A stretch of 64,000 nt of DNA, taken from contig WACJ01000116.1 in the NCBI GenBank assembly GCA_008973525.1, forward strand, positions 930,001-994,000, read 5' to 3'. Positions 25,001 through 36,665 of this stretch are shown here, one piece after another. The DNA is from Stenopsyche tienmushanensis (Eukaryota; Arthropoda; Insecta; Trichoptera; Stenopsychidae). Position 1 is the first letter of the stretch. Every line of letters starts with the position of its first letter. The position numbers were made by a program, and so were the translations under genes. The notes below the pieces were generated by a model, which saw only the letters and a list, made by a program, of their open reading frames with translations, had not been told where the DNA came from and made no database searches.

Positions 25001-28000
25001 GCGCTTTGTTCGAGAAACGTTTCGCCAAAAAAAAACATCTTAAGCGTTTTTTGATGAATGGATGTATGAACAAGCAAAATTGTCGATGATAAGCAACTTC
25101 TTGTGGCCTAAATTGAATAATATTGATTTTGATGACATGTGGTTCCAATAGGAACAGCTCATGCCACGACGGACATTCTGCACGAGCAAAAGCCACGGGG
25201 GACAAAATGAGTCGATATCTCTCACAACTTGTTTTAATTACATTTAAAAATTGAGCGTCTTTATTGAAAGACTAAAAAGAAAGTTTACGTCATATTTTTA
25301 TTCAGAGTCATATTAAAAAAATTACCTTAAGTATCTTCTGAATGTTATGTATACCAGAAAACCAATTCTATTTAATAAGTTGGGCTTCTTCTTCATCTCG
25401 CTGCATGCTTTCAACAACAAATAGGTCATGAGATATCCTCTATAAAATAGCAAGAAAAATTAAATATCGCACGCTTTGGAATACTACACAAAAATATTCA
25501 CATAAATAATATTTCGAACTCACCCAATACAGTAGAAAGTGTCAACGGAAAAGTGTGACGTAAAAAATATTTGGGTGATGAAATCATTCCCTATGTAACA
25601 GGTGTAGGCCTTATTTTTAAAGAAAATTTGAAGAAAATATACTACGTGGCCTACTATAATATATATCATCGAGAAGAATCTTAAAAATAGACATAATAGT
25701 TGAGCAAAGAACACATATACATAATACACCAGGACAGTCTTAGATTATATTATTTTTCACAATTCAGCAAATTATTAATAAACAAAACGACAGTGTTAGG
25801 ATAAAAAAAATAAACTATCATTTGAAACAGCGACTGGCTTGTGATAAAGCAAAACTTGTCCCGGTCGTTATTTGGACTGCAGCAACCGACATTGAATTTA
25901 CATTTTGAGAACGTTCCAATGAAAATACATACGACAAACGACGGATTTGGGCATTCCATTGAATAATTATTTTTATCTCTTCGTTGCATCATTTTTGGCA
26001 ATTTATTTGTTGTTTGCAGCTATTTGCTCTTAAAACCTTAACAATTTTCAACAAAAATTAGATTATTTACTAACATAATTATAGATACATGTATAATACA
26101 TCACTCGTAGGATTTTTTCAGGTGAACGTATGATACTATCAAGAGTGTACATTGTGTGTCTGTCTGTCGCCTGTCGTATGTATTTAGTAAAAATGCTTGA
26201 TACGTTATTATATAAAATTAATTTAGATATATATTAGGGTGTCCCATAAGTTTCTTTCGTTTTCATATTAAGAAAAAAATAAACAATAATTTGTGTTACA
26301 TCAAAATTTATTGAATAATATATGATCCAATCTGTTCTCTTACCTTTCTCCGTCTCCCCGGAAGCCTCATAATGCCTTCTTGACAAAATTTCCCAGGTTT
26401 TTTGGCAAAATATTGATCAAGGTACATTTTTATATCATTTTTTGAATTGAAATTTTTACCACGTAAAGAATTTTTTATTGAAAGAAATAAATAATAATCT
26501 GAAGGGGCAATGTCCGGAGAGTATGGAGGATGAGGTAAAACATCCCAGTCAAATGATAATAATTTATTTCTGACGAGCAAAGACACGTGAGGTCTGGCAT
26601 TTTCGTGATGAAAAACAACGCCCCGTCTGTTCGCTAATTCTGCCCGTTTTCTGGCAATTACATCCCTTAGATTGTCTAGTTGGAAACAATATTTTGTTGA
26701 ATTGATCGTTTCACCTTGCTGAAGTAACTCATAATAAACTACCCCCTTCCAGTCCCACCAAATGCATAGCAAAACTTTTTTTGGATATAGGCCAGGTTTA
26801 GCTACAGTTAAAGCTTCTGTACCCTTGGTCCAAGACCGTTTACGTTGGATATTCTCATAGAGTATCCAACTTTTATCTCCAGTGACAAATTTCTTCAAAA
26901 AAGGTTGGCTATTATGTCATTGGAGAAGAATATCGCATGTTGAAATACGCTGAAGTTTATTTGAGTCAGTCAGTTCATGAGGAAGCCACACATCTGAACT
27001 ATTGATGTAGCCCAATTTTGTCAGATGATTATGGACGGATGCTCGTGGAATCTCTAACTTGTTAGCTATTTAGTGAACAGTATATCGCGGGTTATCTTCA
27101 ACCATGGTTAAGATTAGATCTGTGTTCGTTTGCGAAAGAAACTTATGGGACAACTTAATAGTATAGGTGTTTTGCAAATGGGTCGACAATTTTTTTTGGA
27201 GACGTGTCCCATTTTGTGACTTGCACGCTCACCAGACTTGACACCACTGGATTTCATTGTCTGGGGACGTTCCCTATTCCGTGGCTCGCACGGCCTCCAG
27301 ACCTGACACCACCGGATTTCTTTATCTAGAGACGCGCAAAATAATTAATTTAAACGACAGAGGTGCTCACAAATGAAATCCTAATTGAAGGAATAAACGC
27401 CACCTTTGCATATGAAGCAGAAGTGGCCAATTTGAACAAATTATGTAAATAAATTTCTCATTCGTTTGAGCATGTGTGTAGCAAAAGATTCCCCTAATTC
27501 CCAATAAAAAATTGTCGGTCCATGTGCAAAACACCATATATATTTTTAACATTAATGTGAATTATGTCTTTATGGAGCATTTCTTAATTGATGAGGATTA
27601 CACAAAATGGATTTCAATCTTATATAAATATTTTTGAATGAAAGCTTTATTTCAAGAAATGGCAAATGGAAATATTTATTTACTTCATCCCCTGAAGACA
27701 TCTGATACTATCGTCGGTAGATTTTGTGCTCAATATAAATGTGCTATTTGTATATGCGCTGAAACAACGAAGCACTTTGAAAGCGTAATTGATTTTCGGC
27801 GGTGTGATGGTTTTAGGATCAAATGACGTCTGTCCATCTATTACATTTTAAAATCATGGATTTATATAAGTAAACTATTTTCAGTGCTAAGACTAAGAAT
27901 ATAAATATGTATTTGGACTTGCCGTTTTTCTTAGAATCCAAATAAATCGCATTTTCTTGATTTTGCAACAGCGGTTGATATATGGCGAGATCATAAATAG

Positions 28001-31000
28001 TTCCAACTATGATGAGACTGAGAATTATTATGGTGTATATTCTACAACAAAAAAATTATAAATTAATGTATTTGTATATAAATTTTATTCTCAATGGTCT
28101 TTAAAGAAGATGTTACATCAAAGTTATTGTAGACGCTTCCCATAACCAATCGTAGTTATCTTCGATTTTCTTGACACCTTCCATTTCCATGGTCATATCA
28201 TTCAATTTCTGGTGATATAGTAATTTCAAATCCAAATATTTTTGAATAATTGAAGTAAGCTCTGACCCTTCACAAGTAGCAGGGAAACATAGCCCTATAA
28301 TTAATCTAAACTGAGAACAACACACAATAATTATATATTTTTTCAAATCGTTTTAATGAGTAAATAAATATTAATATTTCAAATTCAATTATAAAGATCT
28401 TCGAAATTTGGTTTGTAGTTTATGTTTTCGTAAGAACACAAACATAAATTTTAAACACATCACTGTATAAATTCGTAGGATGACCTATAATCCTTGCTAC
28501 TTAGCGTATTCGCAATTTTACATTAACATTTGTCCATGAGAAAGCTCTGTTCAGAGCGGGTACCGCGTTTGCTCACATTCGATTAAACACAACAACGCGT
28601 CGACAATTCAGAGCGCTGTTTTAGCGCAATAAGAAGGATCTTTTTCTTACAATTTTGAACACGTTGTGACTAGGGAATCCAATGCCGGGATCCCGGATCC
28701 TGGGCAGTTTTAGGTGCTCGTGAATCCCGGAACTAATAAACGTAATCCTAGAAAATTCGGGATTGAAATTTTTATCTAACATAAATCGTACACCTCACCA
28801 GCACTTTGATTGCTACTAAATCAAGACATTCTCGTCGAAATCTGGACGCTTGGAAACAGTGGCGTAACTACTAATTGGTGAGCTTTTTTAAATCGCTATA
28901 TTAACCTTTCCCTACCGGTGATGTATTTACTACATCTCGACTCTAATAATGGGAATATCGGTATGAAATATAATAGATACGGGGTTCAAATTTTGTATAT
29001 TCCTCCCCAATATAATTACAAATCACATCAAAGTATTATAGTATATAAGTATTCATCTGCAGCGACGGGAATAAATAATTTGTCGGGAAATCGGGAATTT
29101 TGCTAGTTTTAGTCCGTGTCTCAGCAGAAAGGAATTTTATCAATTCAACTCTTCTCACAAAGGGAGGGTGATGAATCCAGAAAAATATTCAAATTTGAAA
29201 GACGTCTATCTCTGAATTTCATCATGCTTTGGAAGTATGTACATATTTATGCGAATCTTCATTTTCTCATATGAATTATATTAAATCCAACCTTCAGACT
29301 CAATTGACAGATAACCACCTTGATGACTCTACAAAATTAGTTATCAACCAGATTATCTGCAGATTACCAAAGACACATAGTGTCAAATATCTCATTAAAT
29401 TTAACATTTGACATTGTGTTTGAATCAAGAAAAAACTGCATAAATTAGTTGTTATTTTTTCCCCTCAAAAAAGAAGCTGAAGTTGTATATCTATATATAT
29501 ATATAAAAATCAATGTCTCGCGTCATTCATGTATTCTAAAAGCGAGTTGGATGCATCTTCACACATAACAAATCAATCAATAGCGAAATAAACTCCAGGA
29601 TTCAACACGATATGATTTGAGGCAATGATGCTATCATTGCCTCAATAATATATTAACACTTTACCGACCGCACGATTTCGCCTGAAACCGCAATTTTCTG
29701 TCTGTTGTCTATCATTAGTGTATCCATGAAAACAACAAATATAAATAAAACTGTTTCTTACCTCTCCTGCTATATGCGTTATTGATTGTATAGTCGAATT
29801 TTGATTGACGTATGCTGCATAATAGGAAACCGGAAAAGGTGGGATGCTCTCTTCCGTTTCGATAGTTACAGGTCCATACTTGGGATCCAAATCGAGACTC
29901 TTATTGGTCATAGTAGCTTCACACTGTACTTTATTCCCAAGCCAAAAAGTGTTTCCCCAATGAAGACTACTTTCTGGAACTCCTGAAGAATCTAGCACTG
30001 CGTGCAAAAAAACATTGGTTAATTTTTTTAAAAATATTAACAACAAAATTACAGATTTTCGTGTAATGAATATCGAAGAAGATTCTAATTTAATAGACTG
30101 TAATGAAACTCCTATCAAAAATTGTCTGGAAACCAATGGTAAAATTTCAGGGCATGTAGCGTGTGCGAGGTTAACCATTCCTTTACTATGGTGTATTTAC
30201 TACACTGAGTCGAATTGTAGTAAAGTTGTAATAATGAATTTTTTTACAACATTACTACATTAAATCTCGATATACTATCTATATCGATATATAATTTACT
30301 ATTAGGTTGTCCCATAAGTGTCTTTCGCATATGAACACAGATATAATCATAGCCATGGTATTTAAACATGCGATCTTCTTCTCCAAAGACATAATAGCCA
30401 GCCTTTTTTGAAGTGAATTGTCATTGGAGATGAAAGTTGGATACTCTATGAGAATATCCAACGTAAACGGTCTTGCACCAAGGGTACAGAAGCTTTAACT
30501 GTAGCTAAACCTGGCCTGCATCCAAAAAAAGCTTTGCTATGCATTTGGTGGGACTGGAAGGGGGTAGTTTATTATGAGCTACTCCAGCAAGGTGAAACAA
30601 TCAATTCAACAAAATATTGTTTCCAACTAGACATTCTAAAGGATCCAATTGCCAGAAAATGGCCAGAATTAGCGAACAGACGAGGCGTTGTTTTTCACCA
30701 CGAAAACGCCAGGCCTCATGTGTCTTTGCTCGTCAGAAATAAATTATTATCATTTGACTGGGATGTTTTACCTCATCTTCCATACTCTCCGGACATTGCC
30801 CCTTCAGATTATCATTTTTTTCTTTCATTGAAAAATGATTTACGTGGTAAAAATTTTAATTCAAAAAATGATATAAAAATGTACCTTGATCAATATTTTG
30901 CCAAAAAACCTGACAAAATTTTGGCAAGAAGGCATTATGAGGCTTCCGGAGAGATGGAGAAAGGTAATAGAACAGAATGGATTATATATTATTGAATAAA

Positions 31001-34000
31001 TTTTGATGTAATACAAATTATTGTTTATTTGTTTTCTTAATATGAAAACGAAAGAAACTTATGGAACACCCTAAAAATAAAGATTTCGGCAAAAACACGA
31101 ATTATAAAAAAACGAAACAGCTTCATATACCGCATTTCTTTTAAAGCTTTGAACATTATCAACGTGCAAAATTTCAATAAGATACAATAAAAAAAAAACT
31201 TGATAAAAATAAACTCAAAAATAATTTAATTTGTATTAAAAGATTATTGAAAATGTATTTCCTTATCTTATTATGTTTAAAATCCATTTCTTTATCTTCG
31301 TGCTTTACCTCTCGATTTATGCAGATTTTCATTATTTGAAACATGTACTGATTACGTGTAGTTTATTGGATCTCATCAACGTTGATAGATTGTTTGTCGA
31401 TCAATTGATTGATAAATTTGTTTGTCTTGATTTTCCCTATCAAATATTTATGTAATATTTCATCATTTCGATTTCATATAGACCTAAATATATATATATA
31501 TATATATATTTGGTGCTACAAAATACAATTAAAATTGTACCAAATTTATTACATTCGCAACAAAGTGACTATTTTTATAGAAACGATATTTGCACGTCTT
31601 CATTCATTGATCTTTATGAAGATTAGTCATTTCGATATTTTGAAATCGTCAATTGATTTGCAATTATTGTTACTATTTCAATATTATTTTTATGGATAAA
31701 TTATGGATAATTGTATGAAAATTCAATATAAGTATTTAGATGTTATCGAATTATCGAACATTTGTATGCCAAATGTGTCAATTTTTTATTTAACCATTAA
31801 AAGGCCAAAGACTCACCGACACTCGCAGTTAAAAGGTTAAAAATTAGAATTCGCCAAATTAAGGTATGACATTGACTACACTAGAATTAAATTTATTCGT
31901 AAAATCAATGCCAAAAAGAAGTTTCGGAAGTAAAGGTCGAAGTCTTAATTCCAATAATTATTAACATAAATATGTTTAAAGAATCGTAAACAAAATTTGT
32001 AATTGTAATTTAGAATCATGTACATATTTTGTATTGTGACTTTAGTGATTTTGAATTGATTATTGCCACATTAAATGGAATAAATCATTATTTTATTCTA
32101 TCGCTGAGATAATTGTGTTTATTTAAATTCCAAAAAATAAATAGAACTCAGTGCATAACACTAGTAGAATGGAAATGCTTAAAATAAAACATTCAATAAA
32201 TTCAATTCAACCCTATAAATACACACAAAAATATCACGTTGGATCTAATTTTTACAGGAAGGTGTTTATTTAAGATGTTGTATACAGATTACTCTTCGTC
32301 ATCGAGTTAAGATGGCAGTTTAAAATTTGTACTATATTATTTCTTGCTTCGACTTTCGCATATACACTTGTGTCTGTTTTTATGTGATTTTGAAGTTATG
32401 CGCTTTTAAAAATAATGGAACATAGCTGTCAGTTTTTTTATGTAGTTCAAGTTTTTTTTATGCGATTTTTTGTATATGCGACTTTATCCATCGTATAAAA
32501 ACAGATCTAATTGTACATTCATCATTTCTCAAGATCGTGTAAGCAGAATTTAGTATTTATAATTTGTTTAAGCAAATAAGCAAAAAATAGGATAAATCAT
32601 AGTTAGTGTTTCGAATCATACAATAAGAAAAAAGCTAAAGAAATGTTAACACGTATAAAAACGGTGGAAAAGCATTCAATGCAAAGCAATGATACAAAAG
32701 AAAGATTTCTGTATAAAGTTCTTCGAAAACCGTACAGCGAAATCTAATATATAAAAATCAATGTTTGTTTGTCCGTATTTAATGCGCTTCCATATCGTTC
32801 AACCAATTGCGATAAAACTTTGTTAGCTTATTATTTACACTTGTGGGAATAATATAGGCATAGTAGAAATATTGTTTGTTATGCTAAACGTGACATTGCA
32901 ACGTATGCCGGTTAATCACTACACCGAAATTCTGACTCAATTGTAAATATAAGAAATACTATTTGGGCCATATATTATCACAAAATTTCGACTGAGTGGA
33001 AACTTACTGAAAAGACGCCTTGGATAGCTAAGCGATAATAATTAGATAAGTCTTATATTAATGTATTTAGTTAACTGTTCGGTTTTCATAAATCCTCATA
33101 AAATTATAAAACAAACTATACAAAACTACATTCTTAATTTGGTTTTAATACATTGGTTTAGTAAAGAATAAAATATTTTGTTTTTCGCTCAAATTCTCTA
33201 ACCTTAGCGATATTTATTGGGTTAATAGATCATTTACTTATACATAAAAATTATCTTAAATATAAGAGGATGGCGATGAAAAAACATTTACAGTGTTATC
33301 AGACAAATATCGAACAAAGTTGCAGTAGACTTTAACAATAATAAAATATTTGAATGTCAAAATACATAAAAACACAAGCCGAAGATTGGGACATAGTAAC
33401 AGTAGCATTATCTGTAAAACAATTAAGATATTGAGAAATGAGTTGCACGGACATTATGCATGACTATCAATCGATACGTCGTACATTAACCCTTTGAGCA
33501 GTGAGCTAATTTTAAATCATAAACTTAGATGTCCTATTCATATGTCTGACACCTATCGTCCGTACAAATCCACTTATCTGTCAAGACCGCGCAGTGCGTA
33601 TGAAGCTTGTATACAAGGTATTTTTCACACGATTCGACAATATTTTTTTGGGGGTTAAGGGAGTCTTTTGCTACGTTTTACACATGTTATAACTGTTTTT
33701 GTATTTCGTAATATATTTTTGATCTAAATAAATCATTATTTTGTGCAATAGGTTTAAAAGATAATTGCTTCTGAGCTTTAAAAAATCACATATAATGTAC
33801 AAACGGATGAGAAATATTAACTTCTAAATTCATTAAACAAAAAACTATCAACTATTTTGAACTTAGTTTAGTTTTAAAAAGCTTTCTAGATTATGCCCTT
33901 TCCAATGATATGCTGCATTTCATACAAATCATTCAATAAGTCGTTAAATTTGAAGAGGTACCAGTTTGCCAGGGTCAGAGATAAGAAACTACTTTTTTGC

Positions 34001-35612
34001 ATGTCCCTAGACAAATAAATCCAGTGGTGTCAGGTCTGAAGACCGTGCGAGCCACGGGATAGGGTCGCCAAAAAATTAATTTACACGACAGAGATCTCAA
34101 AAAAAAATTGTGGGTCCATGTGCAAAACAACCCGTATAAATAAATAAACACTATCGATAGCACACAATAGTCGATTAACCCTTATAGGAGTACTATCCCA
34201 GGGCCTGGGATCCCCCTCCACTTATTCGAAAGAGCACTCTTGTACATTGAGCTTGGAGACAGACAGAGACAGAGAGCTTCTCCGCATACATCGCTCGATT
34301 GTATATATCGTTAGCCCAAATTTATTTGCTAATAATTATTTTGATTTCAAGTTTGTTATTTGTTAAAGAAATGACCGATCATTGTGTGCTATCGACAGTG
34401 TTTATTTATTTATTTGCTTCCTGTTCGTCGCTGCTTGTGGAATGAGTCTTTGTCCAATTATTATTTCCTTCGAAAGCAGGAGCAAATGAATCGATTATTT
34501 GTGTACGCTGATAGGAGCTGACAGAAATTAATCGGTGTAAAGCGATTATGGCATCAACGACTTCATCGATTTTAAATTTTCTCACTCCTCAAAAGATTAA
34601 TTTGGGTTATTATTAGTCGATAAATTAAGGTTATCGATCTATACAATCGTACGATGTACGCAAGACACTCTCTCCGAGCTTAAATTCTTCGCATTCTATC
34701 GCAAATACGCGACTGTACTCCTTAAAAGGTTAAAAGGATTAACAATAGAAAAATAAATGAATAATCAACATTTTGACAATACGAAAATCGAAAACGAAAA
34801 AAGTTTGGGACTGAATTTCGACCAATACTTTCAATATAAACGACGAGAATCGGAATTAAATGATTCATTATCACAAAAAATGTGTTAAATAGAAGAGATT
34901 AGTTTTAATCTGGCCTTTTAACAACACATTTTAGTTATGTGATAATGTACGTCGAAACAAGATAGTATGGAATAAAATATTGATGCATAACAACAGTTAT
35001 GTTCATATATTTTATGGAATTTGTCGTAATTTGCATATAGAATTCACTTCAACTGATTGTTAATATCTTAAAAATTATGTTCCAATTTATAATTAACTTT
35101 CATTCATCATCAGGATCAAATATTGCCATAATGGGTTCTATGAGCTAAGCCTGATGCGATTGACAAATTTGTGCCGTCAATGAGTGACTGAATTTACAAC
35201 AATAATCAAAATATCATATAAAAATCCTATCCTAACTTATTATGATTACACACGGAAGGCAATGGGAAAATAGAGAGGCGAGAAAATTATTTCCATGTTA
35301 AGATTCTATTAAGGATTAATTCTCAAGTAATTTGTTTGAGTTTAGGAAAATCAAGATATTGTTATGTTAAACAAGATACTTACTTCGAAGTGCCCATCTG
35401 TTTTTGTTGATGACACCTTCTGCTGTCATTGCCATCTGTCTGCTGCAGAGTGTATCCTGAAGACCTTCAGCAGCAGTGGCAATAACTCCATAAAATAAGG
35501 ACTGCCCCTTGAGGGTTTCATCGATTTTCGTCGACACTCGTTCGTCACATTTTATTATTAAATTCAACGTGGAAATGAACACAAATAATATAAACACTTT
35601 AACACCCGCCAT
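22020..35612 (-). CDS. NRF-6-like acyltransferase, copy A (13 exons, 727 aa)
   Basis: Multipass membrane protein of the nose-resistant-to-fluoxetine family: N-terminal NRF domain plus acyltransferase-3 domain. Exons: 35384-35612, 29762-29997, 28117-28310, 27923-28041, 27684-27837, 25524-25679, 25326-25439, 24554-24799, 24378-24473, 22783-22912, 22505-22679, 22294-22436, 22020-22211. All junction phases agree and the sum is 2184 nt. Residues 1-22 look like a signal peptide. The NRF domain shows WALRMLDSSGVPES..LHWGN and GLCFPATC; a TM follows near 220. The acyltransferase part has FSMIYIIVGH (family FLSM.WV.LGH), PPWIRINPYIVG and SLSRTVWALSSAWVIIAC. The C-terminus is Lys-rich. Introns 1, 5 and 9 hold transposons. 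The donor of intron 4 is GC, not GT. C. elegans NRF-6 and fly Drop-dead are family members; the substrate is unknown. Confidence 0.9.
22985..23190 (-). pseudogene. Helitron/Pif1 helicase fragment 1
   Basis: The minus strand reads FELKRVQFPVRAST, then TQGMRACFSHG (a stop follows) and LYVGC. It matches the C-terminal end of Helitron-type helicases (FKR.QFPVR ... CFSHGQLYVACSR). A near-identical piece lies at 42486-42690. It is in intron 9 of NRF copy A. Confidence 0.6.
23785..24125 (+). repeat. Interspersed repeat family A, copy 4
   Basis: It keeps the GAGGTAAGACACAG end, GGAGACAGACAGAGACGGAG, TAACCCAAATTTATCGACTA and AAGCTTCATACACGCTGCGA. It is in intron 9 of NRF copy A. Confidence 0.7.
25100..25240 (+). 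pseudogene. DDE transposase scrap in NRF copy A intron 7
   Basis: The plus strand reads FWPKLNNIDFDDMWFQ, then a stop. The DDMWFQQDGA.CHTA block is typical of insect DDE superfamily transposases of the group that also has SPDLTPLDFFLWG. It is antisense to the host gene and clearly broken. Confidence 0.5.
26234..27158 (-). mobile_element. Mariner (HEN subfamily), 925 bp, both TIRs
   Basis: The ends are TTAGGGTGTCCCATAAG and CTTATGGGACAACTTAA, with TA duplications at 26232-26233 and 27159-27160. The minus strand encodes VTGDKSWILYENIQRKRSW, CIWWDWKGVVYYELL, HHENARPHVSLLVRNKL, VLPHPPYSPDIAPSDYYLF and a C-terminus ending QIGSYIIQ. Spacing from the Glu of HEN to the Asp of APSD is 34 residues, as in DD34D mariners, but the second acid is Glu. 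The N-terminal DNA-binding half is shortened and broken. It lies in intron 5 of NRF copy A. Confidence 0.92.
27165..27535. mobile_element. TA-flanked MITE (DDE/Tc1-related), copy 3
   Basis: The ends are GGTGTTTTGCAAATGGGTCG and the complement of GTCCATGTGCAAAACACC. The interior keeps SPDLTPLDFIVWG, a transposase C-terminal scrap. It starts six bases after the mariner at 26234-27158, so two elements sit back to back in the same intron. Confidence 0.7.
28671..29147 (+). mobile_element. hAT family 2 fragment, copy 2
   Basis: It starts TAGGGAATCCAATGCCGGG and runs through the common block (CCCTACCGGTGATGTATTTAC) to CGTGTCTCAGCAGAAAGGAA, where the copy at 35920 continues into transposase C-terminus but this one stops. 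It is in intron 2 of NRF copy A. Confidence 0.65.
30302..31074 (+). mobile_element. Mariner (HEN subfamily), 773 bp, both TIRs
   Basis: The ends are TTAGGTTGTCCCATAAG and CTTATGGAACACCCTAA. The plus strand reads CIWWDWKGVVYYELLQQG, HHENARPHVSLLVRNKL and LPYSPDIAPSDYHFFLSL; the N-terminal half is mostly deleted. The second catalytic position is Glu, as in the sister copies. The left TA is present, the right one has decayed. It is in intron 1 of NRF copy A, antisense to it. Confidence 0.9.
31075..32744. other. NRF copy A intron 1, no recognisable feature
   Basis: Very AT-rich, with an (AT)n run at about 31488-31509. The open frames at 31273-31699 are low-complexity and look fortuitous. Confidence 0.5.
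32745..32915 (+). repeat. Helitron-end-like repeat, single unit
   Basis: It starts TCTAATATATAAAAATCAATG, followed by TTTGTCCGTATTTAATGCGC and AATATAGGCATAGTAG. It corresponds to the second unit of the dimers at 18690, 59475 and 60470. Confidence 0.55.
33485..34185 (-). repeat. Interspersed repeat family A, copy 5, interrupted
   Basis: The left part runs from CCCTTTGAGCAGTGAGCTAA to TATGAAGCTTGTATA. The right part resumes at 34135 with TAAATAAACACTATCGATAGC. The break is exactly the MITE at 33614-34134, so this copy is older than the MITE insertion. Confidence 0.7.
33614..34134. mobile_element. TA-flanked MITE (DDE/Tc1-related), copy 4, nested
   Basis: The inverted ends are CAAGGTATTTTTCACACG and the complement of GGGTCCATGTGCAAAACAAC. 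TA lies at 33612-33613 and 34135-34136. Internal GGGGGTTAAGGGAGTCTTTTG and ACGTTTTACACAT match copy 1. It is inserted in a family A repeat within intron 1 of NRF copy A. Confidence 0.78.
34190..34735 (+). repeat. Interspersed repeat family A, diverged copies 6
   Basis: GGAGACAGACAGAGACAGAG, CGCTCGATTGTATATATCG and TGTGCTATCGACAGTG match the family in plus orientation. From about 34600 a second, minus-orientation piece (TTTGGGTTATTATTAGTCGA, CAAGACACTCTCTCCG) follows. Confidence 0.5.
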
Positions 35613-35919
35613 TGTTCTATGACTTGCTAGAAAATTTTAATGGCGATCGATCAGATTTATCATATTTACTTCGGTCGTCTTTAAACCAATATCTGTAGAA
35701 CGTTGAAGCAAATTAAGATTAACCGTAATTTCGATTTCCTTTTTAAATGCCAATCAATCAATGCCTTAGTTTATATGATTGTAATCTAGATCAGCGGTTC
35801 TTAAACAGGAGTCCGCGAAACCCTTGCAGGGGGTCCGCGAAGAAAACTCAAAAAATGCTTATGGAACTGGGAAGGATGAAGGAAGAATACCGAAAGATTT
35901 TTTGTAACTACTTGTGTAC

Positions 35920-36515
35920 TTGTGTGTAACTACTAATTTGCGAGCTTAGACGGTTCCCAGGGGCAGTAACTGTCTATCCTATGTATACATATATGGTTTT
36001 TTTTTAAAGCGTTATATTAACATTTCCCTACCGGTGATGTATTTACTACACATCGACTCTAATAATGGGAATATCGATATGAAATATAATAGATACGAGG
36101 TTCAGAATTTGTATATTCATCCGTAATATAATTACGAATCACATCAAAGTATTATAGTATATAAGTATTCATCTGCAGCGACGGAAATAAATAATTTGTC
36201 GGGAAAATCGGGAATTTTGCGAGTTTTAGTCCGTGTCTCAGCAGAAAGGAATTTTATCAGTCACATTGATGATGTTATTCGAAAATGGGGGCTCACAGCA
36301 TTTAAATATCTGATGACGATACCTCCAATGAGTGTGGAGGCTGAGCGTGCATTTTCAGCAGCAGGTTGCCTTGGCTTACCAAAATTAGATCCAGACTAAA
36401 TGACGAAACACTCGATGCTTTAATGTTACTTCGGACATTTTTTCTAAATAATATTTGAATTTTTCGATCCCGAAATCCCGGGATCGAAATTTTGACTCGG
36501 TATTGGATTCCTGTA
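35920..36515 (+). mobile_element. hAT family 2, copy 3, with dimerisation-domain scrap
   Basis: The plus strand gives KWGLTAFKYLMTIPPMSVEA then ERAFSAAGC and, one frame over, KIRSRLNDETLDALMLLRTF. This is the C-terminal dimerisation domain of hAT transposases (SVEAERLFSAAG...RL..E....L..L). It ends at ATTGGATTCCTGTA, the inverted terminal motif. It identifies the TAGGGAATCCAAT family as hAT and is nested in the element at 35792-37370. Confidence 0.75.
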
Positions 36516-36544
36516 TGTATTCCTGTGGTTGTAATGTAAGTTAA

Positions 36545-36665
36545 TTGTATATACCTATATTATTTGAGAGAGTGCAATCAATAAGTTGGCAAAGTTTTAT
36601 CGCAATCGAATGAACGGTATGGTAGCTCATTGAATACGGACAAACAAACATTGATTTTTATGTAT
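36545..36665 (-). repeat. Helitron-end-like repeat, single unit
   Basis: This is an inverted single unit: ACCTATATTATT, AGTTGGCAAAGTTTTATCGC, GAATACGGACAAACAAACAT. Confidence 0.5.

Noticed and set aside
25750..26001. Minus-strand 83-codon frame as an extra exon of NRF copy A
   Set aside because: Exons 5 and 6 of both copies join in phase without it and copy B has no equivalent.
31273..31699. Open frames in intron 1 of NRF copy A
   Set aside because: Low-complexity AT-rich translation with an (AT)n run; no motif.
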